From the NCBI RefSeq assembly GCF_029852145.1, contig NC_079970.1:24804331-24868330 (forward strand): DNA of 64,000 bases. Direction: 5' to 3'. The translations under genes and the position numbers were made by a program. The number at the start of each line of letters is the position of its first letter. Within the stretch, counting starts at the first letter, position 1. Source of the DNA: Microplitis mediator. Lineage: Eukaryota > Arthropoda > Insecta > Hymenoptera > Braconidae. A model generated the notes under the pieces. That model saw only the letters and a list, made by a program, of their open reading frames with translations. It was not told the origin of the DNA and ran no database searches. Positions 20,801-29,790 of this stretch are shown in pieces.

Positions 20801-23687
20801 ATCATGTTTCTTATAACTTTTATTCAAACATACCAACAAAGGAGTCACCTATTAAATAAATTTAAATATAATTACAGTACTCAATATTTATTACCAAAAA
20901 TAATTACCATAGATGCCACAACTTGATGCTCAAATTTATGTTTAAGTTCTGGTGGATGAAACGTCTCAAGCGCTTGTAATTTTTTCCAATAGATCAACGA
21001 AAATTTATTCGTCCTAACAAATTCAGTTATATAATTTTTCGATATAAATAAAGTTTGCAAGTAGCAATAAGCAACACGAAATCTACTCCAAGCTTCTGGA
21101 TTAACAACCGTTTCATTTTTATCATTTTTTTCAAATCCAGATTTTATTTTATAAAAATATAATAGAACCCATAATTTGTGAATGTTTTGAAGAAACTTTG
21201 TACTGATGCAAGCCTCGAGTAGTGCTTTCACACGTACTTCAAGATTTGCTATTTGTTCAAGTAAATTAGGAATTGTGTTGTCCAAGCTACTGAACAACGC
21301 ATTCTCCAAAATGCTTGTTATTAATCCAAGTGTCGTTGCCAATACTCGGGTTTGATCTAAATACAAATCTTCAAGTGCGCTGTGCACCTGGATACCATAC
21401 GTGTCATTTATCAATGGCTCGGATACAGCTTTTATTATTTCAGTAGACAATCCAATGTTTTGAGATTCATTTATAAGTAATTGATATATAAATTTATGAC
21501 TTTCACGTGTCACATACATTGTGTGATTAAATTGAGCAAATTTAACTACATCTTTCCATATACCTTTAAAAAATAACGAGTGAATGTAGCAGACATCAAA
21601 CAAATTTATAATTACAAATAAATATAGTAAATAATTTAAAAAATATTTATAAAAAATTAACTTATTAATTTTTTAATTTTTTAAATGCGCATTTTTAAAA
21701 ATTTTATTTTATTAATTATTTACTCTATTTATTTATAATTTTAAATTTGTCTGATGTCTGCTACATTCACACTCATTAAAAAATAATAATTACAATTGAT
21801 TAACAACAACAACAAAAATTTAGTTATATTATTAATATAAACGAGCAAACTGCAGTCATTACGTGACTGCCCAAATATCACTACTAAATTTATAAAATAC
21901 GCAGAAAAAAAGGATTTCTTGCCGCAAAAAATTTTAATTTGCACCAAGAAATTTTATGATACTGAAGTTAGCAGACGTCAAATAATTTTTGGATTTTTTT
22001 AAAAACGATTAAATGATAAAAAAAAAAATTTTCAAGCTTTTTTAATTTTCTACACATGCATATTTTTAGTTTATTTTTTCTGTCATTAATTTGTTGAAAA
22101 AAAAAAATCCGAAAATTGTTAATTGTCTTCTAACTTCAGTATCATAGAAATTTTATGGATTATGAATTAAATACAAAAATTGTCTTGGGGCGAGAAAAGA
22201 TTTTTTTAGCCAAGAAACAATTCCTTGCACCAAGTAATTTTTTCTAGTTCTAAATAAATTTTTGTTTTCAATTCACAATGCAAAAAATTTATTGGGGTAA
22301 GTAAAAATTTTCTTTAAGCGAGTAAAGATTTTTTGTGTCAACGAATCCTTTTTTTTCTATGCACACTTTTTTAGCTTTGACAAGCTTCCTAAAACCAAAA
22401 GGGAGTATAAAAATCTGTTATTTTGGAATAAGTACCGTGATATAAATAATATGTCTACATATTCAGTGACATTCAGTCATATTTAGTGACAGAATAATTA
22501 AAATATTAATTTATTTAAAGAAAATTAATACGACCGTCTTTTTTCCCGCGTAATTTAAATGTAATTCGAATGATATAAATAAATCTATTTATCTCAATCC
22601 TTGGCAATTAAAAAGAGTTTAAACTTGACAAGGCACAAATTCAAGTCAAGACCTATCTGATGATACCAATTTCAATAAAATTAACTAACTCTATCATATA
22701 GATATGGCGGGAATAAAATTTTCCTTATTCTCTTAATAATATAGACACAGATAATTATTTACCTGAATTTATTACCCATTTTCTACCGCTGTCATGTCCA
22801 ATAATATCAAGCAGCATTGTGGTATAGGCCATTTTAATAGAAGCTGATAAATCATCTTTACGTAAGTTAAATATATCAAGTAATTTATTATATATATTTA
22901 GTTTATCAAAATACTCGAAATAACATATATTTTTTCCTAATACTCCAATTAATTTAATTGTAAATACAATAACTGGTTGACATGGTTTACTATTTATCCA
23001 AATTTCACATCCTCTTTCAATGTAATCTTTTATTATTTTACATTGATCATCAGCTGAAATAAATAATTAAATAAATTAATACTCAATAATCAAATTTTTT
23101 GAAGTTATCTGCGCATAAAAAAATATGATCCTGAAGTTAGCAGAAATTTAAAAATTTTTTAATTTTTGTTTTTCAACAAATCAATTGTAAAAAAATAAAA
23201 TAAAAATATGCACATGTAGAAAATTTAAAAAACTACAGGTGTCATTTTTAAAATATTTTTTTTTTATGGTTTATTGTCTAAAAAAAAAATCCAAAAATTA
23301 TTAGACGTCTGCTAACTCCAGTATCATATTTTTTTATGATACTGAAGTTAGCAGACGTCTAATAATTTTTAGATTTTTTTTAGACAATAAACCATGAAAA
23401 AAAATATTTTAAAAAATGACACCTGTAGTTTTTTAAATTTTCTACAAGTGCATATTTTTATATTATTTTTTTGCAGTTGATTTAATGAAAAACGAAAATT
23501 CAAAAATTTTTAAATGTCTGCTAACTTCAGGATCATAAAAAAAATACATAAAATTACATTTAGATGTTGAATTGGCGATGTGTGTTAACAATAAATCTAA
23601 ATAAGTTGTCGAAGTAACACTATAATCTGCTAGCAAAAACAATTTTAAAACTTGTGATAATTTTTCATCAACTTTAGATACTTCCAT
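17810..23687 (-). CDS. BRAT1: BRAT1 orthologue (BRCA1-associated ATM activator 1), HEAT-repeat protein
   Basis: Ten coding exons on the minus strand: 23558-23687, 22763-23053, 20908-21563, 20636-20848, 20122-20574, 19146-19344, 18903-19075, 18744-18841, 18409-18670 and 17810-18331. They sum to 2997 bp and encode 998 aa; every border is GT-AG and all phases agree. The protein is a helical HEAT-type repeat chain. WEVRDSALE (residues 628-636), ESYVRASA (674-681) and LHWEVKI match the human protein's repeats as I recall them, and the chain ends DCY, as in human BRAT1. In the family, BRAT1 acts in the DNA-damage response and binds the Integrator endonuclease INTS11 with INTS9, its C-terminal tail entering the INTS11 active site. 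Introns 1 and 2 and the intron at 19345-20121 carry MITEs. It is longer than human BRAT1 (821 aa), partly through low-complexity Asn/Ser segments near the C-terminus. Confidence 0.88.
19389..20097. mobile_element. Mariner-like non-autonomous element with CA-rich minisatellite, in a BRAT1 intron
   Basis: Ends CACTGTAAAAAATTC and GATTTTTTACAGTG are each bordered by TA. Near both ends the motif GGAGTGAAT/ATTCACTCC repeats many times in both orientations. The centre, 19638-19855, is a degenerate CA-rich minisatellite built on ACACATTTGCACACACGC. The open frames over the minisatellite are repeat artefacts. Confidence 0.7.
21578..21777. mobile_element. Divergent palindromic MITE next to a BRAT1 splice acceptor
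   Basis: Ends GAGTGAATGTAGCAGACATC and GATGTCTGCTACATTCACAC pair over about 45 bp. It resembles the third unit of the 7550-8149 array. Its left edge is about 14 bp from the acceptor of BRAT1 exon 3 (exon begins at 21563). Confidence 0.6.
21899..22364. mobile_element. Degenerate MITE hosting a nested hAT-like copy
   Basis: CGCAGAAAAAAAGGATT on the left and AATCCTTTTTTTTCTATGC on the right are inverted relatives, with interior CAAGAAA and GGCGAG motifs in both orientations. It is interrupted at 21956-22145. Confidence 0.4.
21956..22145. mobile_element. hAT-like palindromic MITE, copy 6 (nested)
   Basis: Ends ATGATACTGAAGTTAGCAG and CTAACTTCAGTATCAT; AGAAATTTT on both sides gives a duplication of 8-9 bp. 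It lies in BRAT1 intron 2. Confidence 0.85.
22146..22762. other. Remainder of BRAT1 intron 2
   Basis: The right part of the degenerate MITE, then plain AT-rich intron up to the donor of exon 2. No other signal was recognised. Confidence 0.5.
23125..23327. mobile_element. hAT-like palindromic MITE, copy 7
   Basis: Ends ATGATCCTGAAGTTAGCAG and CTGCTAACTCCAGTATCAT, in BRAT1 intron 1. It is separated from copy 8 by only ATTTTTTT, the reverse complement of the AAAAAAAT on its left. Confidence 0.85.
23336..23536. mobile_element. hAT-like palindromic MITE, copy 8
   Basis: Ends ATGATACTGAAGTTAGCAG and CTGCTAACTTCAGGATCAT. Its right end is 20 bp from the donor of BRAT1 exon 1. It lies in the opposite orientation to copy 7, so the pair is itself an inverted repeat. 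Confidence 0.85.
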
Positions 23688-24381
23688 TATTATACAAATA
23701 TTAAATATTCGTTATAATTGAATATAAAATATTATTATAGCGATAAATATTTTTTAATTATTAAGTACCGACAATTGTTACTGTCAATACACGATATATA
23801 AATAATTACTTAATTATATATTATTATTATTGTTGGTACTGTTTATGAAAATATAAATAAAACGAGGTTAGATTAAATCGGTCTTGTCGCGTCGTCTAAA
23901 GTCACTTGTAAACTGAAACTGAAAATGATCCTGAAGTTAGCAGAGAATTAGTAATTTTCTGATTTTTTTTTTTTAAATTAATTACAAAAAAAAACGAAAA
24001 ATAAAAATATGCACATAGAAAATTTTAAAATTTACAGGCGCACTTTTTTCGAATATTTTTTTTTTACAGTTTATCGTCTAAAAATTCAAAATTTATCAGA
24101 CGTCTGCTAACTTCAGTATCATGAACTGAATGAATACTGACTGAATTGGACATCAGACTCTTGTGTGAATGAACTGATAAAAAGTTATGAGGATAAAAAA
24201 TAAATAAATGTAAGTGTTTATTTATTTATTTATTTTTTTTTAAATATTTTACGTTAACGATTAGATATTTTTATATTTAATTTGTCTGGTAATTTACTAG
24301 AGTAAATAAGTTAAGAAATGGAAATTTTTTAATGAAAGTTGACGTCCAGAACTGTCAGTTCTGTGGTATAATTTAAAAAAA
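23688..24381. promoter_or_regulatory. Shared divergent promoter region of BRAT1 and CPLANE2
   Basis: The two start codons are 693 bp apart on opposite strands, so both promoters must lie here unless there are unseen upstream exons. A MITE (23925-24122) occupies the middle. No TATA box with an initiator was convincingly placed on either side. Confidence 0.45.
23925..24122. mobile_element. hAT-like palindromic MITE, copy 9, in the divergent promoter
   Basis: Ends ATGATCCTGAAGTTAGCAG and CTGCTAACTTCAGTATCAT. The flanks AACTGAAA and GAACTGAA share seven bases in register with a one-base shift. Confidence 0.82.
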
Positions 24382-26038
24382 ATGAGTGGCGCAATAAATA
24401 TGAGCTGGTTGAATTCAAGTGAAGCTGAATCGTTGATGCCTTATTTCTATGATGATAAAGCGAGAGTAAGAAGACGTTATGGTAATTTTTGACATCATAA
24501 GTCTAATTTAAATAAAAATAAACAGTAATTATTTTATTTGTTTACAGGACTTTTAGAGAGACCGTCATTACCACCGTCTATTGAAGAAGTAACTTATAAA
24601 ATATTTATAATAGGAAGACCTGGAGTTGGTAAATCATCAGTAGTATCTCGATTTTCCGGTATAGCTCACGAAAATTATATATCTTCTGAAATAAATGGTA
24701 TACGAAAGACTATGATCTATTGGCCAGTTAAAATTTGGGACAAAGTTGTTTTATTCCGACTTAATTTTTGGGATACTACGGAAAGCAGTATTAAAAAATA
24801 CAGTCATGTTTTACCGGTATATTTTTAATACAAGCCATGCATTTGTATACCTGTTTAGTAGGGTGGTCGTTAAAAATTTGATTTTCTCAGACGCCCTAAA
24901 AAAAGCTTCTTTTCAGTGAAAAAATACGTGGGGAATTTGGTTTTTTCTTTTTAAGTAAAAAGAACACGTGCCGCAGATCAAAGTTCATTTTTCGATACAA
25001 TCGCGGTTTTTTTTAAATATCTCATGAAATATGCAGATTAAAGGAAAAAATCATAGGAACAATTTTGTAGGAAATTAAATTCTTGACAAAAAAGGTCATG
25101 TTCATTTTTTTTATAAAATGTGTATTTATGAAGATATTTTAAAAAAACTTTTTTAGATCTTCTCAATTGAGCATTTCAAGGATAACGAATGTCAAAAATA
25201 ACGTTTTTTCTTACATATAGACAATTTCGTAACTCGTAACATATCAATCATTAATGCTTGTGTAGTTTCTATATACTTAGAAAAATGTTATTTTCAAAAT
25301 TTGTAATCCTTAAAACGCTCAATTCATAAGATCTAAAAAAAGTTTTTTCAAAATATTTTCATAAATACACATTTTATAAAAAAAATGAATGTGACCTTTT
25401 TTGTCAAGAATTTAATTTCCTACAAGATTGTTCCTATGATTTTTTTCTTTAATCTGCATATTTCATGAGATATTAAAAAAAAACTGCGATTGTATCGAAA
25501 AATGAACTTTGATCGTCCTGCGGCACGTGTTTTTTTTTACTTAAAACGAAAAAACCAAATTCCTTACGTGTTTTTTCACTAAAAAGAAGCTTTTTATGGG
25601 GCGTCTGAGAAAATTTAATTTTTAACGACCACCCTAATGTATAGTAAAATTTACTAAGCAACTTTAATATAAATAAATAATATTTTAAAATTGCAGGCAT
25701 GTAAGGAGAAAGTTGATGCTATTTGCTCAGTATTTTCCTTCGAGGATCTTCCAAGTTTTAATGACATACCCTATTTGATGAACTCGATGAGCAATATGAA
25801 GGAACGACCAGCTAATATCGTGATTGGTACCAGATACAAACCCTGGTCGACGTTACCCGTTGCTGAGTTGCTGTTGAAAGAGTTCGAAAGCAAGTGGAAG
25901 GTAAAAGTAATTAAAGTTGATGTCAGCAAAACAACTGCTAGACCAGAAATACTCGACTGTTCTTATCAACTTAATTCAATATGCAAAGCTCTCTGGAATA
26001 GAGATCAAGAATTTATAACTAAACAAATGCACGCTTAA
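24382..26038 (+). CDS. CPLANE2: CPLANE2/RSG1, REM2- and Rab-like small GTPase homologue
   Basis: Three coding exons: 24382-24481, 24548-24816 and 25697-26038; 711 bp, 236 aa, with GT-AG borders and matching phases. The P-loop GRPGVGKS is at residues 56-63. The switch I side reads TMIYWPVKIWDKVVLF, the hallmark of RSG1. The G3 box reads WDTTES (108-113) where the human protein has WDCGES, so the usual DxxG glycine is replaced. In place of the G4 NKxD it has TRYK, as divergent as in vertebrates. In vertebrates RSG1 works with the CPLANE proteins (Inturned, Fuzzy, Wdpcp) at the ciliary base in axoneme assembly and planar polarity; in insects the likely site is sensory neurons. It is convergent with PEX11, with 123 bp between stop codons, so the 3' UTRs probably meet or overlap. 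Human RSG1 is 258 aa. Confidence 0.88.
24859..25636. mobile_element. Long foldback (778 bp) in CPLANE2 intron 2
   Basis: TAGGGTGGTCGTTAAAAATT begins the element and its complement ends it. The arms pair over most of their 330-380 bp, leaving a loop of about 100 bp near 25200-25300. TA at both edges fits a Tc1/mariner-type target site. No protein is encoded. It makes up nearly all of the 880-bp intron. Confidence 0.8.
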
Positions 26039-26161
26039 TACTTTTTATTTTATTAATTATTATAAAAATACATTTGTTTTATTTTATGTTTTCTTAAAAA
26101 ACCTTTCACCCCCTTACCCTCAATCTTAAAATCATGGTCAAGTAATTTATCAACATTTAAA

Positions 26162-28007
26162 TTACGCGGGAGATAATTTTGCTAGAGGATCAATCAAACA
26201 ATAAATGCCAATGGCTGAAGAAATAAATCCAAGTATTCCAACCATACCTGGAGTAAATTTAGTGTATCCTAATGCTGTAAAGGGAATGAAAAAATCACAA
26301 CCATTTTTTATTGTATCTAAAACAACGTCTTTGTGACTGCTAAGGTAAAATAATGTACGATATTTGTTGTAACGATAACTTTTTGACTCAAGATTTATCT
26401 TGGACACTCCACTCAACTTGCACTCTTCCATTATTTGTAATATTTCATAAATATCTCGAGTTAAGTTCATTACTATTGTCATCAGCCAGTACTTGTTGGC
26501 TATCGTATTCCATTTATCGATATTAACTTTTAACAATCCGGCTCTGCCGACCCAAATAATGTGATCGGCGAGCAAGTAAAGGGCGTTTGATATTTTAGAT
26601 AACGTCAGTGTAATTCTAATTACTAGGTTCGGATATTTCATCGACGACAATGCTGAATATAGACTATCCAGGAATCGTCCAAGTCGAAGTACTGAAATAA
26701 TTATTTATTTATTACCATTTAAATTATAATGATAGAAATTTTATGATACTGGAGTTAGCGGACGTCTAATAATTTTTGGTTTTTTTTTTGACGATAAATT
26801 ATGAAAAAACAAATATTTGAAAAAACTCCACCGGTAGTTTTTTTAATTTTCTACATGTGCAATTTTTAGTTTTTTTTTTTTAACTTCCCGCTAAGAAAAT
26901 TGTAAATTTTCAAAAATTCGGGAAGTTATTGGTTTCGGTCCGATTTACGAAAATCGAATTTTCATCAGATGTTGACGTTTTGAGGTCCTAGAAAGCTATT
27001 CTGACTAATATTAAGATGATGTCCGAGTGTATGTATGCATGTATGTACGTACGTACGTATGTAAATACCTGTATTTTTTGAACGAATGAACCGATTTTGA
27101 ACTTTAAGGTGTCATTCGACGCGGCTTGTCAATATCTTGAAGCCGGAAGAAAATTGAGCTTGATCGGTAGAGCTCGTTCAGAGATATTCCAAAAATAAAA
27201 TTTTTTCAAAAATGTTTTTTTTGATAACTTTTAATGTGCTCGATGGATTGATTGCAAAATCGACTGGGCTCTGAAGCTTTATAAGCCGCGTCGAATGTCA
27301 CCTCAACCATCAAAATCAGTTCATTCGTTCAAGAGAAACCGTTGTCGAAAGAATTAAAAAAAAATTTTTTTTTATGTTTTTTGAAATATCTCAAAAACGA
27401 CTCGATAAATCGAATTCAAAATTTGATAAGCTTTAGAACTTGATAAAACGCGTCGATTGCCACCTTAAATGTCTCAATTGGTCCATTCGTTTGAGAGATA
27501 TCGTTGGAGAAAAAATGGTGAAAAACTTTTCTTTTCGAAAACAACAGCATACAAAAGTATTTTCGAGCTCGAAGAGCTTGAAAATGTATTCACAATAATG
27601 TTTTCGAGGTTCTTGAGCTCGAAAACAGCGAGAAGTTTTAGGGCTGGCCCGCAGGGTCAACTGATAGACCGATTTTTTTTTTGTAATTAATTTGGTGAAA
27701 AAAAAAAATCAGAAAATTACTAATTGTCTGCTAACTTTAGGATCATAGAAATTTTTAAAAATTACATTTTCTAAAGGAGCTGAAGGTGTACTCGAGGCTT
27801 TTTAAAATATCATTGGATTGGTAGGTCACCAATTTATTTTGTGTGTAATACCATCCGGCACGACTTCCATACTGGAATAATCTGTAATTCAAATTGATTA
27901 TCAATTAGTAACATAATATTATAGTGAAAACTTTATTATTATTGTACTAACCTTATTATTTTGTCGCGGCCAACAGTTTGATTATTTAATCGTATTAATA
28001 CATCCAT
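26162..28007 (-). CDS. PEX11: Peroxisomal membrane protein PEX11 (alpha/beta type)
   Basis: Three coding exons on the minus strand: 27952-28007, 27766-27881 and 26162-26691; 702 bp, 233 aa, GT-AG borders, phases consistent. Resemblance to human PEX11B runs through the chain: RKFLRLGRFLDSLYSA, ALYLLADHIIWVGRAGL, MNLTRDIYEI and, near the C-terminus, GCDFFIPFTALGYTKFTPGM followed by a hydrophobic membrane segment (GILGFISSAIGIYCLIDP). The family member has an amphipathic N-terminal helix that elongates peroxisomal membrane before fission, with both termini facing the cytosol. Human PEX11B is 259 aa; the missing part is its Gly-rich loop. The acceptor of exon 3 lies just beyond a MITE that has itself been interrupted (26743-27746). 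I cannot separate alpha from beta. Confidence 0.88.
26743..27746. mobile_element. hAT-like palindromic MITE, copy 10, interrupted
   Basis: Ends ATGATACTGGAGTTAGCGG and CTGCTAACTTTAGGATCAT; AGAAATTTT flanks both sides. The element is cut near its centre by about 790 bp of another repeat (26881 to about 27670). It lies in PEX11 intron 2, with its right end 19 bp from the donor of exon 2. Confidence 0.75.
26881..27670. repeat. Unclassified interspersed repeat inside MITE copy 10
   Basis: It begins TAACTTCCCGCTAAGAAAA and soon forms a hairpin with CGGGAAGTTA. The first 330 bp or so match the repeat at 28403-28733. Farther on, a module of about 50 bp, recognisable by ACGCG beside CATTCG, appears once forward (near 27098-27130) and twice inverted (near 27285-27335 and 27448-27505). 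No transposase was found. The right border is uncertain. Confidence 0.55.
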
Positions 28008-28254
28008 TATGAAAAAGTTACTGGAAAGATTAAACTAGATTTGGACTTGGTACACGACTAGCTGCTCGTTTTTTCACTCATTTTTTATTATTTACATATT
28101 AAAGCCAATGACAAATAGGAAAAATAAACTTTAAATTGATAATAAATATATAAATAATTACCCATTACTTAGTAGATAATTCTACGCGACACACAGATTG
28201 GCTTTCTTACTTACCGACCGTAAATTTTAAATAAAAATATAAGTACCCTAGGGT

Positions 28255-28334
28255 ATCAGCTGACAGCCGAGTTGGCGGGAAACTGACGTCAAACTAACAG
28301 CCGCAACAAGGCAGTATTGCAACAATCAGCTGAT
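28255..28334 (-). promoter_or_regulatory. Probable TATA-less PEX11 promoter
   Basis: About 250-330 bp upstream of the PEX11 ATG, in a GC-richer stretch, lie ATCAGCTGAC (28255-28264) and the perfect palindrome ATCAGCTGAT (28325-28334). Both fit the insect core-promoter E-box AWCAGCTGWT or nearly so. Between them are GGCGGGAAA (28275-28283, an E2F-type site) and a perfect CRE TGACGTCA (28284-28291). Function is inferred from motif matches only. Confidence 0.4.
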
Positions 28335-28402
28335 GTGCTGCCAACTTTCACATATTTTCAAATAACTGGTACTTTTTATAATTATTGAGGTTTAATTATT
28401 AT

Positions 28403-28733
28403 TAACTTCCCGCTAAGAAAATTTGAAATTTTAAAAAGTACGGGAAGTTATTGGTTTCGGTTCGATTTTCGAAAATCGAATTTCTAATAGATTTTGACGT
28501 CTTGAGGTTCTAGGAAGCTATTCTGACTAATTTCAAGATGATGTCCGAGTGTATGTATGTACGTACGTATGTAAATATTGTAACTTTTGAACGGATGAAC
28601 CGATTTTGATCGTCAAGGTAGCATTCAACGCGGCTTGTAAATATCTAAAAGCTGAAAAAAATTGAGCTTGATCGGTAGGGTGCGTTCGGAGATATTCCAA
28701 AATTAAAATTTTTTCAATTTAATACACATCCAA
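28403..28733. repeat. Second copy of the TAACTTCCCG repeat
   Basis: It starts TAACTTCCCGCTAAGAAAAT, forms the same terminal hairpin with CGGGAAGTTA, carries the same ACGTACGTATGT run, and matches 26881-27213 with scattered changes. It ends where similarity stops, at AAAATTTTTTCAA. Confidence 0.65.
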
Positions 28734-29790
28734 ACATTGAAAAATTAAAATAGAGTCAGCGTTTTTTGAAACCTTAACAGACCGCTGAAAATTTCGTATT
28801 TTCAAAAATTCTAATTCACCTCCAAGAAATGTTTAAAAAAAAATTCTCATTTACGCTGTGAGAGAGAGGTCCGCTGACGTTCCCCCTAATATAAGTGAGA
28901 TAGGACAAGAAGGGTGGGGGGGTAACATAATTTTTAAGGAAAAAATAAAACTATTACCCTTGGGCGTAATGTTTTCTTCTTTTTTAAACAAAATTTAACT
29001 GACCAAACGTGGGCTTGAATCCCAGTGTTAGCCGAAAAAATCAGTTTTCTGAGACCCAGCCTACAGTCGACCTTACAAACACCCTAAGTCCCAACAATTT
29101 ATAGTCGCTAATGACCCCGGCAGTGGTTAAAAAGCGACTTCAAGTTAAAAAAAAAAACAAATAAACTTTCGGTGGCCAATTTTACTTCCTGGGTCTGTTT
29201 TGTGTTTCTTCTAAAACATTAATTTAGTATCAAAAGAGTTACTCTGTTAAAAATTTCTTGTTGAATCACATAAACACTGAAACTTAAAATTATTCTGATG
29301 ACATTTGAAAATAATCAGTTGTAAATTAAAACTATTAATTAAGATTAACAAGTCAAAAAAATTTATATGAAAAAATAGCATTTATTTTGTAAAAAGTATC
29401 GTATAAAAATTATAAGAAGCATATATACATATTTAATAATTAATATAGGTAATAATAATAATTATTAATAGAAATGAAAAAATATCTACATAAGTAAAGA
29501 GAGGAATAGAGACTGGGATGCGGCGTCGTGTGTTGATCATTCGCCTTTCCATTCAATACTTAAATTTTAAAAAATAATATTGATAATTAAATGTCCGTAT
29601 TGACAAGCTCTCTCGTGTTACGTCGTATGCATTATACTCAAATGGCAAACTAAATGAATTCCGGTAATTAATACTTACATTTAAATTACAATTCAATAGC
29701 CATTCAAATATCAACTGTCATAGATAAATAAATTCGCGTATTATTTTCGTTAAATCTCTTACACATAATTTTAAATAAAGTGAATTTAAA
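28734..29790. other. Intergenic between PEX11 and the secreted-protein gene
   Basis: No coding frame. The stretch from about 28990 to 29162 ends in a run of As and contains GGCTTGAATCCCAG, which resembles a tRNA-type B box, so it could be the 3' part of a retroposon (SINE-like). This is a weak call. The rest is AT-rich, with a TAA microsatellite near 29450, and contains the 3' UTR of the minus-strand gene that follows. Confidence 0.3.

Noticed and set aside
28990..29010. tRNA gene suggested by a B-box-like motif
   Set aside because: No cloverleaf, anticodon arm or A box could be fitted. A retroposon tail is the more likely reading.
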